A DNA stretch of 49,500 nucleotides from Bryobacterales bacterium (GTDB lineage: Bacteria; Acidobacteriota; Terriglobia; Bryobacterales; UBA6623), in NCBI GenBank assembly GCA_022824585.1, contig JAJDZN010000049.1, positions 1 to 49,500 of the forward strand, given 5' to 3'. Shown in pieces: positions 31,816-40,753 of the stretch. How positions within the stretch are numbered: the first letter of the stretch is position 1; the number at the start of each line of letters is the position of its first letter. The notes beneath the pieces are model-generated. The model had not been told where the DNA came from and made no database searches. It saw only the letters and a list, made by a program, of their open reading frames with translations. A program made the position numbers and the translations under genes.

Positions 31816-34422
31816 ATGCACCCCTCATTCCGGATCGCGGCCTCTTGGCTTGTGCTTGCGACAGGATCTGCTGCCGTGCCCGCGGCCGCGGCTGCTGCTG
31901 GGGAGCTGCCGCCCGCCGTGAACCGGTCGGTCGACTTCGCTGCCGATGTCCAGCCGATCCTGCATACCCGTTGCTACGCGTGCCACGGCCCGTCCGTTCA
32001 GATGAACGGGCTTCGTTTCGACCGGCGCGATGCGGCTCTCAAGGGCGGGCACAGCGGACCGGCCATCCAGCCGCGCAACAGCGCCGGCAGCGCTCTGGTG
32101 CTTCGCATCGCCAGTCCGGAGGAGGGCTTCCGGATGCCTCCCGTGGATCCTCGCCTCACTCGCGAAGAGGTGGGGATCCTGCGTGCCTGGATCGACCAGG
32201 GCGCATCTTGGCCCGAGGGCTCCGACGACGATGCCCCTGTCTCGAGCGCGTCGGCGAACAAGCACTGGAGCTTCAAGCCAATCAGACGTCCGGAGCCTCC
32301 GCAGGTGCGCGGAGACGAGTGGATGCACAACCCGATCGACCGGTTCGTGCTCGCGAAGCTTGAATCGGAGAAGATCGATCCTTCGCCTGCGACGGGCAAG
32401 CTGACCCTCCTGCGCCGCCTGAGCCTGGACCTGGTCGGCTTGCCGCCAACGCGGGAGCAGGCCGAGGCGTTTCTCGACGATTCGAGCCAGGGAGCGTACG
32501 AACGCTTGGTCGACACGCTATTGGATTCGAAGCACTACGGCGAGAAGTGGGCCCGTCACTGGCTTGACCTGGCTCGCTACGCCGATTCTGACGGATACGA
32601 GAAGGACCTCGCCCGGCCATATGCATGGCGCTGGCGCGAGTGGGTCATCGAAGCCTTGAACCGGAACGTGCCCTTCGACGAGTTCACTAGGCTCCAGCTT
32701 GCCGCCGACCTGCTGGAGAGCCCGACGCCTGACCAACTCGCCGCGACCGGCTTCCACCGCAACACCTTGCGGAACCGCGAGGGCGGCACGATCTATGACC
32801 AGTCCCGGTTCGAGGAAACGCTGGATCGCGTCAACACGGTGGCGACGACTTGGCTAGGGCTGACCGTGGAGTGCGCACAGTGCCATGACCACAAGTACGA
32901 CCCAATCACGCAGGAGGACTTCTATTCGTTCTATGCGTACTTCGACAACGTGGAGGATGCGCAGATTGACGCGCCGCTGCCGGGCGAGATGGGACCGTAC
33001 CTGAGCAAGCGAGCCGAGTACCTCCGGAAGCGCCAGGCACTGCTCGACGAGCATCATGTTCCGGAATTGCAGCCCGAGTGGGAGCGCCAGATGAAGATCG
33101 CCGGCGCGAACCCCGGCGAACGCACGGACTGGGACCTCTGCTACGACGTCCTGTTCCAGATGACTGATAACGGCGGGGAAATCCTGCGCAAGGACCCGTT
33201 AGAGCGAACGTTCCGGGAACGCGAGGTGCTGACCGACTACTTCATCGACTGGTACAACACGGTTGTTTCCAAGGAGCGCATCGAGGAGCTGGGGTTCAAG
33301 CAGCTGCGAAAGAAGCTCAAGGAGCTCAAGTCCACGTATCCTCAGCCGAGCGAGGCGCGCATCATCCGCGAGCGGGAGAAGCCCGCCAAGACCTTCCTCC
33401 GGGTCCGGGGGCAGTGGGATCGCAAGGGTGTTGAGGTCGTGCCGCGGCCGCCTTCCTTCTTACCCGGTTTCGCCACGGACGGACCGGCGACACGTCTCGA
33501 CCTTGCCGATTGGATCCTGTCGGAGGACAACCCGCTCACGGCGCGCGTGGCCGTCAACCGGATGTGGCAGGAATTCTTCGGGCGCGGACTGGTTCGGACA
33601 TCCGAGGACTTCGGGCTCCAAGGCGAGACGCCCTCGCATCCGGCACTGCTCGACTGGCTGGCCGCGGAATTCCGGTCGAACGGTTGGAACATGAAGCAGA
33701 TGCACAAGTCGATCGTCATGTCCGCCACCTACCGGCAGTCTTCGCACGCGCGAGCGGATATCGCCGAAAGGGACCCGGACAATGCTTGGCTGGCCCGCCA
33801 AAACCGGATCCGGCTGCCCGCCGAGATCCTGCGGGATTCGGCCTTGCGGGTCAGCGGCCTGTTGTACCCCAAGATCGGCGGCCCCAGCGTCTACCCGCCG
33901 CAGCCGGCCGGCGTGGTGGACCTTACCTACGGCTGGGACACCGACCGCTGGGCCGACAGCGAGGGGCCGGATCGCTACCGGCGAGGCTTGTACACGTTCT
34001 TTCAGAGAACGGCCCCGTATCCCCAGTTGATGAACTTCGATGCTCCGGACTCGAATCGCACGGCAAGCAGGCGGCGGCGCTCGAACACGCCCCTGCAGGC
34101 CCTGAACCTCTTGAACGACGAGGTGTTTGTCGAGTCGGCGCGCGCACTGGCGATCCGGGTACTGAGCGAGTCCCCGCCCGACTGGAGGAGCCGTCTGGAC
34201 CGGATGTTCCAGATGACGCTGGGCCGGCCGCCCCGCGGTGACGAGCCTGCACAACTCGCAGAGTCCTTCCGCCGCCAGGAGCGGATTCTGGCGCAAGCAC
34301 CGGACGCAGCGAAGAAACTGGCGCGGATCGACCTGCGCGGTCACGAGACCACCGAGGTCGCGGCGTGGATCGGCATCGGGCGGATCCTGATGAACACGGA
34401 CGAATTCATCACGCGGGAGTAA
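31816..34422 (+). CDS. PSCyt1/DUF1549/DUF1553 cytochrome-type protein (second copy)
   Basis: An 868-residue exported protein like that at 5359-8007. The signal peptide (MHPSFRIAASWLVLATGSAA) decided the ATG at 31816. The heme c motif CYACH (C53-H57) lies in the PSCyt1 domain, CAQCHDHKYDP in DUF1549, and DUF1553 ends the protein (NPLTARVAVNRMWQEFFGRGL, NTPLQALNLLND). The central insert differs from the first copy, so the two are old paralogues. The DUF1501 gene follows after 4 bases. It diverges from the sulfatase operon, which fits shared use in sulfated-glycan breakdown. Confidence 0.88.
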   Translation: MHPSFRIAASWLVLATGSAAVPAAAAAAGELPPAVNRSVDFAADVQPILHTRCYACHGPSVQMNGLRFDRRDAALKGGHSGPAIQPRNSAGSALVLRIASPEEGFRMPPVDPRLTREEVGILRAWIDQGASWPEGSDDDAPVSSASANKHWSFKPIRRPEPPQVRGDEWMHNPIDRFVLAKLESEKIDPSPATGKLTLLRRLSLDLVGLPPTREQAEAFLDDSSQGAYERLVDTLLDSKHYGEKWARHWLDLARYADSDGYEKDLARPYAWRWREWVIEALNRNVPFDEFTRLQLAADLLESPTPDQLAATGFHRNTLRNREGGTIYDQSRFEETLDRVNTVATTWLGLTVECAQCHDHKYDPITQEDFYSFYAYFDNVEDAQIDAPLPGEMGPYLSKRAEYLRKRQALLDEHHVPELQPEWERQMKIAGANPGERTDWDLCYDVLFQMTDNGGEILRKDPLERTFREREVLTDYFIDWYNTVVSKERIEELGFKQLRKKLKELKSTYPQPSEARIIREREKPAKTFLRVRGQWDRKGVEVVPRPPSFLPGFATDGPATRLDLADWILSEDNPLTARVAVNRMWQEFFGRGLVRTSEDFGLQGETPSHPALLDWLAAEFRSNGWNMKQMHKSIVMSATYRQSSHARADIAERDPDNAWLARQNRIRLPAEILRDSALRVSGLLYPKIGGPSVYPPQPAGVVDLTYGWDTDRWADSEGPDRYRRGLYTFFQRTAPYPQLMNFDAPDSNRTASRRRRSNTPLQALNLLNDEVFVESARALAIRVLSESPPDWRSRLDRMFQMTLGRPPRGDEPAQLAESFRRQERILAQAPDAAKKLARIDLRGHETTEVAAWIGIGRILMNTDEFITRE

Positions 34423-34426
34423 TGCG

Positions 34427-35872
34427 ATGACCCTGCAGCAATTCCGGGCGATCCAGCTACGGCGGGACTTCCTCAAGAACGTCGCTTCGGGGATCGGCAT
34501 GGCCGCGCTCGGCGACCTGCTCGCGAGCGACGGCCTCACGGCGGCCGACTTGCCCGATGTCAATCCACTGGCCCCCAAGCAGCCGCACTTCGAGGCCAAG
34601 GCGAAGCACGTAATCTTCATGTTCATGGAAGGCGGCCCGAGCCAGTACGAACTCTTCGATCCGAAACCCGCGCTCGAGAAGCATCACGGCCAGGCCTTGC
34701 CGGAGTCGATGACCAAGGACATGAAGCTTGCCTTCATCAAGCCCTCTGCCAAGGTCATGGCGAGCAAGTTCGCCTTCCACCGGCACGGCCAGAGCGGCAT
34801 GGAACTGTCCGAGTTGATGCCGCAGCTGGGGACTGTCGCGGACGACATCAGCCTGGTGCGTTCGATGCACACGGACGCCTTCAACCATCATCCGGGGCAA
34901 TTGCTGCTCTTCACCGGCCATACGCAGTTCGGCAGGCCGACGATGGGCGCTTGGTCGGTTTACGGTCTCGGCAGCGAGTCGCAGGACCTGCCGGGATTCG
35001 TCGTGCTGACCTCCGGGCGCGGCACCAGCGGCGGCTCGAGCAATTTCTCGAGCGGCTTCCTGCCGTCCCACTACCAGGGCACCGTGTTCCGGAACAGCGG
35101 AGAGCCAATCCTGTACCTATCGAATCCGGATGGCGTCAGCGACGCGCTGCAGGAAGAGACGCTGCGTTCCGTTCGCAGGCTGAATGAAATGCGGTTCGAG
35201 GCGACCGGCGATCTGGAGATCGCCTCCCGCATCTCGTCTTACGAGCTTGCGTACCGCATGCAGATGTCAGCCCCGGAACTGCTGGACTTCGCCGACGAGC
35301 CGGGGCACGTTCTGGAAGGCTACGGCGTCAACAGTGACGACGAGGGCCAGAAGCAGTACGCGACCAACTGCCTGCTGGCCCGGCGGATGGTCGAGCGGGG
35401 AGTCCGTTTCGTGCTGATGATGGACGCGAGCTGGGATGACCACAGCGGGTTGAACGAGAATCTGCCGAAGCGATGCCAGAAGGTCGATCAGTCGAACGCC
35501 TACCTCATCCGAGACCTCAAGCAGCGCGGGCTTCTGGACGAGACGCTCGTGATCTGGGGCGGGGAGTTTGGCAGGACTCCCATGGTGGAGCTCCGCCGGC
35601 CTGACGATGCCGACAGTGCCGGTCGCGATCACCACCCGAACGCCTACAGCATGTGGATGGCCGGCGGCGGCCTGAGGGGCGGCCAGGTTGTTGGCAAAAC
35701 CGACGACCTATGCCTCAACGTTGTCGAGGATCCCGTGCATGTCCATGACCTGCAGGCGACGGTCCTGCATCTGATGGGGTTTGATCACGAGCGACTCACC
35801 TATCGGCACATGGGACGCGACTTCCGGTTGACCGACGTCAGCGGGCGGGTCGTGCAGAAACTCTTGGCATAG
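34427..35872 (+). CDS. DUF1501 protein (second copy)
   Basis: A 481-residue DUF1501 protein with a Tat-type signal preceded by a short leader (LRRDFLKNVASGIGMAALG). Landmarks match the first copy: FMFMEGGPSQYELFDPKP, WGGEFGRTPMV, DLQATVLHLMGFDHERLTYR and FRLTDVSGRVV. GGGAG lies at good distance before the ATG. It is translated directly after the second DUF1549/DUF1553 gene. Relative to the first copy it carries the longer N-terminal region typical of the other DUF1501 subgroup. Confidence 0.9.
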   Translation: MTLQQFRAIQLRRDFLKNVASGIGMAALGDLLASDGLTAADLPDVNPLAPKQPHFEAKAKHVIFMFMEGGPSQYELFDPKPALEKHHGQALPESMTKDMKLAFIKPSAKVMASKFAFHRHGQSGMELSELMPQLGTVADDISLVRSMHTDAFNHHPGQLLLFTGHTQFGRPTMGAWSVYGLGSESQDLPGFVVLTSGRGTSGGSSNFSSGFLPSHYQGTVFRNSGEPILYLSNPDGVSDALQEETLRSVRRLNEMRFEATGDLEIASRISSYELAYRMQMSAPELLDFADEPGHVLEGYGVNSDDEGQKQYATNCLLARRMVERGVRFVLMMDASWDDHSGLNENLPKRCQKVDQSNAYLIRDLKQRGLLDETLVIWGGEFGRTPMVELRRPDDADSAGRDHHPNAYSMWMAGGGLRGGQVVGKTDDLCLNVVEDPVHVHDLQATVLHLMGFDHERLTYRHMGRDFRLTDVSGRVVQKLLA

Positions 35873-36107
35873 GGCACGATCCTGCGGGGGTCGACGATTC
35901 CCGGTTTCCGCTGCTGCCGTCGGCCGGGACGAGCGGAGAGGGGATTGCTGCAGGTCCTTGATTGGCACGAGTGCCGAATCGGGTGTTGGGGATCGCCTCG
36001 AATGCACGCTCTTGCCGAGCCTCTGTGCAATCAGCGCAAGGCAAGTCGCGCGCGGGATCGCATGCCGTCGATTCAGGCTCACGGGCCGGGCCGGGAAAGC
36101 CTCGCGG

Positions 36108-36263
36108 CTATCGTTTCAGAAGAGCTGACGGACGTGGTTCATGCCAAACCGGTGCTCGGAGTGCCGCCTCGCCATCATCCTCATGTAGCCCCTGAGTGAT
36201 TCTGGCCGATGGCTTCGGACGCAACGGTTCCGAGACTGTATTGCTGTCGAGCAGGTATCGCAC
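36108..36263 (-). pseudogene. vapC: Truncated VapC PIN-domain toxin
   Basis: A GTG three bases after the antitoxin stop opens a 51-codon frame reading VRYLLDSNTVSEPLRPKPSA, then EDDGEAALRAPVWHE and a stop. This is the first third of a VapC protein, with the first catalytic Asp in LLDSN and the Glu in VWHE. Everything after that (the other two acidic positions and most of the fold) is missing. Full-length VapC is about 130 residues. The remnant cannot be an active RNase. Confidence 0.75.
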
Positions 36264-36266
36264 TGC

Positions 36267-36548
36267 TTACAGCGGGAAATCGCGACCGGGGCTTTCGTCG
36301 CGTGTCCCTTCCAGCAACTCCTCCGGATGGAGGTCGAGGTCCGAGAGATCGACCGTTTTCTTGAACTCTTCATAGGCTTCGACGAAACTGCGTTGACCAG
36401 TGACCATTCGCTCGAAGGATCGATGCCCGACGAGAACTGCCACAGGTTGGCCCCGCCGGGTCAGCCGTACAGTCTTGCCGAGTTCCGCCTCACGGACCAG
36501 TCTGGGTAGGTTGCGGCGAGCCTGCGCTATGGAATGCTCTTGAGCCAT
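36267..36548 (-). CDS. Phd/YefM-family antitoxin of a broken VapBC-type locus
   Basis: A 93-residue antitoxin: MAQEHSIAQARRNLPRLVREAELGK, then RRGQPVAVLVGHRSFERM, the Phd/YefM N-terminal domain, and an acidic tail ending in RDFPL. GGGAGG four bases before the ATG at 36548 decides the start over an upstream in-frame ATG. It is followed at once by the truncated PIN toxin. The antitoxin seems intact while its toxin is destroyed, so if expressed it may act against toxins encoded elsewhere. Confidence 0.8.
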   Translation of the reverse strand: MAQEHSIAQARRNLPRLVREAELGKTVRLTRRGQPVAVLVGHRSFERMVTGQRSFVEAYEEFKKTVDLSDLDLHPEELLEGTRDESPGRDFPL

Positions 36549-36885
36549 CTTGCCTCCCGTAATGTGGATCAGCTTGTACATGATAGTGATCTCGGAAGAC
36601 TTGGATCACCATTGCGTTCCGGCGCCGAGAGCGCATGTGGGCGGAGCGAGGCTGGAGACCCTGTCGGTTGCTATTCATGCTGACTTGGCGGAAATGGCAG
36701 ATCGCTTGGCCGGAATGCGACCTATCCCTGACTGACGTATTTCGATGGATCGCAATGCGGCGGGAGCCTTCATTAGGCAGGCAAATCAAGCTGACAGCAG
36801 ACTTGAAGCGAGAGCCGATCCGCCTTTGCGGATTCGCTGCTGTAGAATGGCGAGTTTCGATCTAGCCGCCCAAGAGCAGGTCACG
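36549..36885. other. 337-bp divergent intergenic region
   Basis: This lies between the leftward antitoxin gene and the rightward nitrilase gene. It holds a short stem-loop at 36818-36833 (ATCCGC, four-base loop, GCGGAT) close before the nitrilase start, and no gene I can support. Confidence 0.4.
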
Positions 36886-37809
36886 ATGCCGTTTACCGCC
36901 GCTGTCGTCCAAGACTGTCCGGTCGTCTTCGACCGCGAACAGACGCTCGACAAGGTTGCGGCTCTGACGGCCGAAGCCGCGAAGACAGCTGCTCGACTCG
37001 TAGTCTTCCCCGAAGCCTTCGTGTCGTCTTACCCGAAGGGCCTCGACTTCGGCGCGCGGGTGGGAGGCCGGACTTCGGAAGGCCGCGAGTATTTCCAGCG
37101 CTACTACGACAGTGCCGTCGACATTCCGGGACCGGGGATTGACCGGCTCGCTGAGATTTCGGGCGACAACGATGTCCATCTCGTCGTGGGGGTTATAGAA
37201 CGCGACCGTGGCACGCTCTACTGCAGCGCCGTATTTCTGAGCCCGGAAGGCCAGTACTTGGGCAAGCACCGGAAGGTGATGCCGACCGGGGTGGAGCGCA
37301 TCATCTGGGGGTTCGGCGATGGCTCGACGCTCCCGGTCTACGACACGCCTCTGGGACGACTGGGAGCCGTGATCTGCTGGGAGAACTACATGCCGCTGCT
37401 GCGCACGGCCATGTATGGGAAGGGGATCCAGTTGTACTGCGCTCCGACGGCAGACCACCGGGACAACTGGCACTCCTCCATGATCCACGTGGCCCAGGAA
37501 GGCCGGTGCTTCGTGTTTTCCTGCTGCCAGCACCTGACGCGGGGAGACTGTCCTGACGACTACCCCGCGATTCAGGGAAACGATCCGTCGACGGTACTGA
37601 TGCGGGGCGGCAGCGCGATCATCAACCCGCTGGGGGAAGTCCTGGCTGGTCCCCTGTACGACCAGAAGGGGATCCTCACCGCGGAGATCGACATGGCCGA
37701 GATCGTGCGCGGCAAGTACGATTTCGACGTGGTCGGGCACTATGCCAGACCCGACATCTTCCGCTTGCATGTGAATGAAGGGCCGCGTTCTCCAGTGGTG
37801 AAGGATTGA
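36886..37809 (+). CDS. Nitrilase-family carbon-nitrogen hydrolase
   Basis: A 307-residue nitrilase-branch enzyme, converting organic nitriles to acids and ammonia. The catalytic triad is fully visible: E43 in VFPEAFVSSYP, K130 in GKHRKVMPT and C164 in AVICWENYMPL. CWENYMP is the nitrilase/cyanide-hydratase form of the active site, distinct from amidases. There is no signal peptide, so it is cytoplasmic. AGCAGG before the ATG at 36886 supports this start; an upstream ATG at 36847 adds 13 unconserved residues. It stands alone and its natural substrate cannot be told. Confidence 0.9.
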   Translation: MPFTAAVVQDCPVVFDREQTLDKVAALTAEAAKTAARLVVFPEAFVSSYPKGLDFGARVGGRTSEGREYFQRYYDSAVDIPGPGIDRLAEISGDNDVHLVVGVIERDRGTLYCSAVFLSPEGQYLGKHRKVMPTGVERIIWGFGDGSTLPVYDTPLGRLGAVICWENYMPLLRTAMYGKGIQLYCAPTADHRDNWHSSMIHVAQEGRCFVFSCCQHLTRGDCPDDYPAIQGNDPSTVLMRGGSAIINPLGEVLAGPLYDQKGILTAEIDMAEIVRGKYDFDVVGHYARPDIFRLHVNEGPRSPVVKD

Positions 37810-38047
37810 ATCGCCGCCGGCGGCATCCACCGGCCCAGCCGTCGTCCTGCCCCTTCCCCGAGGTTCGTGATCGGCTGCCTCGTGGGTCTCGCGGATCCCA
37901 GAGTGCGCCGCATGCTGGATCAACGGCCTCAGCGTGTGGATGCGGCCTCCCGCGGGATCGCAAGGCCTGTAGCAGCGCGTCGGGCACCTGACCGGTCCGG
38001 GCCATGACGGTGTCGCTGAGCCGAAAATTGGTAGCATGTCGCCGGTC

Positions 38048-39205
38048 ATGACCTTGACTCGTCGAACATTCGCCTTGGGCTTGCTGCCGGGATTGGCTGG
38101 CACCCAAGAAGGGCACTTCCATCAAAGTCCCGTATTCTCGGCGGGCGACCACGGCTATCACACGTTCCGCATTCCTGCACTGTTGCTGACCGGCGGCGGG
38201 GTGCTGCTGGCGTTCGCCGAGGGCCGCCGCGGCGGCCGGGGGGACAGCGGCGCCATCGATCTAGTCTTGAAGCGCTCGACCGACTCCGGCGCGACTTGGT
38301 CTGATCTCCAGGTTGTCTGGAGGGACGGGTCCAACACCTGCGGGAATCCCTGCCCGGTAGTCGACAGTCGAACTGGCCGGATCCTGCTGCCGATGACGTG
38401 GAACCCCGGAGAGGACCACGGCCGCGAACTGCACCGTGGGACCGGCAGCGGCACGCGCCGAGTGTTCTTGGCCCACTCCGATGACGAGGGAGCGAGCTGG
38501 TCGTTGGCACGTGAAATCACAGGCCAGGCTAAGAGGTCCGACTGGTGGTGGTATGCCACCGGCCCGGGTGTAGCCATCCAGATCCGGAACGGCGAGCACG
38601 CGGGAAGAATCGTCGTACCGGCCAACCACACCTCGGAGACGGACGGCTACGCCGCGCACGCCATCCTTTCCGATGACGGCGGCGAGAACTGGAGGATGAG
38701 TTCCGTGATTGCTCCGGCCTGTAACGAGAGCCAGGTCGTGGAGCTGTCCGACGGGCGGTTGATGATGAACAGCCGCAACCAGTCCTTCACGAACGAAGAG
38801 CGCACGGGCTACCGTGCGATCGCGTTCAGTTCTGACGGTGGCGAGACCTGGACTCCCCCGCGGCCGGATGCGCACCTCGGCGACCCCCAGGTCCAGGCCA
38901 GCCTGATTCGACATGCCTGGCCCGGCGAGGGCAGCCCGGGCAGACTCCTGTTTTCGAATCCCGCTCCCGCGATCTCGCGGGAACGCGGCCGGCGGATTCG
39001 CATGACCGTGCGCTCGAGTCTTGACGACGGCCGCACTTGGCCCACGGAGCGTTTGATCCACGAAGGTCCCGCGGCATATTCGAGCCTGGCCCGGCTGCGC
39101 GATGGTTCGGTGGGCTTGCTCTATGAAGCCGGCAGCGAGGGTCCGTACGAAGCCATCCAACTGGCGCGCTTCTCGATTGACTGGCTTGACGGCGGAACGG
39201 GCTGA
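38048..39205 (+). CDS. GH33-type exo-alpha-sialidase, Tat-exported
   Basis: A 385-residue sialidase. A Tat-like signal (MTLTRRTFALGLLPGLAG) is followed by the FRIP motif (F40-P43, with the first arginine of the substrate-binding triad). Five Asp-boxes follow (STDSGATW, SDDEGASW, SDDGGENW, SSDGGETW, SLDDGRTW) that mark the six-bladed propeller. The C-terminal YSSLARLRDGSVGLLYEAG carries the nucleophile Tyr and its Glu partner. It should release terminal sialic acids from glycoconjugates. An ATG 12 bases upstream is possible. A GC-rich hairpin follows the stop. Confidence 0.88.
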   Translation: MTLTRRTFALGLLPGLAGTQEGHFHQSPVFSAGDHGYHTFRIPALLLTGGGVLLAFAEGRRGGRGDSGAIDLVLKRSTDSGATWSDLQVVWRDGSNTCGNPCPVVDSRTGRILLPMTWNPGEDHGRELHRGTGSGTRRVFLAHSDDEGASWSLAREITGQAKRSDWWWYATGPGVAIQIRNGEHAGRIVVPANHTSETDGYAAHAILSDDGGENWRMSSVIAPACNESQVVELSDGRLMMNSRNQSFTNEERTGYRAIAFSSDGGETWTPPRPDAHLGDPQVQASLIRHAWPGEGSPGRLLFSNPAPAISRERGRRIRMTVRSSLDDGRTWPTERLIHEGPAAYSSLARLRDGSVGLLYEAGSEGPYEAIQLARFSIDWLDGGTG

Positions 39206-39208
39206 AGC

Positions 39209-39228
39209 GGGGCCGCCGGGGAGGCCCC
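39209..39228 (+). terminator. GC hairpin after sialidase gene
   Basis: Six-base arms GGGGCC and GGCCCC enclose an eight-base loop, starting 4 bases after the sialidase stop. There is no T-run, so it is at best a weak intrinsic terminator. Confidence 0.4.
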
Positions 39229-39395
39229 CTCCGCGGCGCAGAAAAGCCGGGCCGGGGAGCGACGTCTCTTATCCGAAGCTCCGGCGACCGCCGCAGCGAG
39301 TCCGCGCACCACCTGCAGCTCGCGGGTGAGTCGGTCGCGGGTTACCCTATTGCTGGACCTGCCAGCGCGGCGATCCAATGATCGGAGGTTCGACC

Positions 39396-40619
39396 ATGGA
39401 ATCGAGACGGGAATTCTTGGGCCATCGCCTGCTTGACAGTGCTGCGCTCGCTGCCGCGGCGGCCTTGCCGGCCGGGCTGGCCGCGCAAGCCGAGTCGTCT
39501 CGCAAGATTCGTATCGGAGTGGTCGGAGGGGGCTTCGGCACATACTTCTCCTGGCACGAGCACCCAAACTGCACGGTCGCAGCCGTCACAGACTTGAGGG
39601 CCGACCGGCGCGACAAGCTTCAGACGACCTATCGGTGCGACACCGTATACAACTCTCTGGAAGAGATGCTCCAGCGCCCCGAAGCCCTCGACGCTGTCGC
39701 AGTTTTCAGTGGAGCGCCAGACCATTTCCGCCACGTCTCGATGTGCATGGAGCGCGGGCTCCACGTGATCTCTGCCGTGCCTGCGGTGATGACGCTCGAG
39801 GAGGCGGACGGGCTCCGGGATGTGAAGGAACGGACCGGGTTGCGGTACATGATGGCTGAAACCAGCTACTACAGGCAGCCCGCCATCTACGCGCGCAACC
39901 TGCATGGCGAGGGCGGCTTCGGGGAGATCTTCTATTCCGAACTCGAGTACTACCACGACCGCGGTGATCTTAATGCGCTGCTCACCAACAAGACCACCCG
40001 CCACTACGAGCCCGACGGGTCACGCTCCTGGCGCTGGGGCCTGCCGCCCATGCACTACCCCACCCACTGCTTGGGTTTCTTGGTCGGCGTGACGCGAGAA
40101 CGTATCGAGCGGGTTTCGTGCCTTGGCTGGGGAGGCAAGCATGAGTGGCTCGACGACAACCGCTACGACAATCCGTTTTGGAGCCAGTCCGCGCTGATGC
40201 AGACCAACCGCGGCCACATGACGCGCTGCAATGTTTTCTGGATGGTGGGAGGCCACGGCGAAAGGGCCCGCTGGTATGGCGAGAAAGGGTCCCTGCTCAT
40301 GGAGGTGAGAGGACTTCACGACGATGCCTGGGTGTCGCGGGCGACGGTCCCCGACGGGCGCGAACGCACCGAGATACTGGAGATTCCGGATTACTGGAAG
40401 AGCGACATGCTGCCGCCCTTGATGCGGCACGGGAGCGGCCACGACGGCAGCCACCCGTTCCTTGCGGCGGAATTCGTCAACGCCCTCGTCGACGAACGGG
40501 AGCCGGTGATCGACGTGTACGAATCCCTGGCGATGACAGTGCCGGGGATCGTCGCGCACCAGTCTTCGCTGAAGAACGGCGAACAACTTGCCGTGCCGAG
40601 TTTCGATCGCTCGGGCTGA
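39396..40619 (+). CDS. Gfo/Idh/MocA-family oxidoreductase, exported
   Basis: A 407-residue NAD(P)-dependent oxidoreductase-fold protein. A Tat-type signal (MESRREFLGHRLLDSAALAAAAAL) precedes the Rossmann motif GVVGGGFG and the EDLD-like AVTDLRADRR region. The second domain includes EIFYSELEYYHDRGD and MHYPTHCLGFLVG, whose PTH is shared with GH109-type relatives. GGAGG seven bases before the ATG sets the start. Exported family members act on sugars or glycosides, some as NAD-dependent glycosidases. It follows the sialidase gene on the same strand, so a role in the same glycan pathway is likely. Confidence 0.82.
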   Translation: MESRREFLGHRLLDSAALAAAAALPAGLAAQAESSRKIRIGVVGGGFGTYFSWHEHPNCTVAAVTDLRADRRDKLQTTYRCDTVYNSLEEMLQRPEALDAVAVFSGAPDHFRHVSMCMERGLHVISAVPAVMTLEEADGLRDVKERTGLRYMMAETSYYRQPAIYARNLHGEGGFGEIFYSELEYYHDRGDLNALLTNKTTRHYEPDGSRSWRWGLPPMHYPTHCLGFLVGVTRERIERVSCLGWGGKHEWLDDNRYDNPFWSQSALMQTNRGHMTRCNVFWMVGGHGERARWYGEKGSLLMEVRGLHDDAWVSRATVPDGRERTEILEIPDYWKSDMLPPLMRHGSGHDGSHPFLAAEFVNALVDEREPVIDVYESLAMTVPGIVAHQSSLKNGEQLAVPSFDRSG

Positions 40620-40679
40620 ACTGCCGCCCAAAGGGATCTGCGAGAGGTCGGGCGGGTCGAACGCTTTCGATCTGGAAGA

Positions 40680-40753
40680 TACTCGGGGAGGTAGGCAGGG
40701 GCCTGCTGGCCGCTATGCTCAAGGAACTGGGGATACGGAAGGAGGAGTTCTAG
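40680..40753 (+). pseudogene. hicA: C-terminal remnant of a HicA-type toxin
   Basis: The frame ending at the TAG that overlaps the hicB start reads GRGLLAAMLKELGIRKEEF, matching the last helices of HicA toxins. The N-terminal part with the catalytic His (GSH motif) is absent: upstream lies the end of the oxidoreductase gene and no HicA-like start. The start coordinate is approximate. HicA is a small RNA-cleaving toxin, and this remnant should be inactive. Confidence 0.6.

Noticed and set aside
36862..38103. Minus-strand frame of 413 codons
   Set aside because: Antisense to the nitrilase with its full E-K-C triad; no motif of its own.
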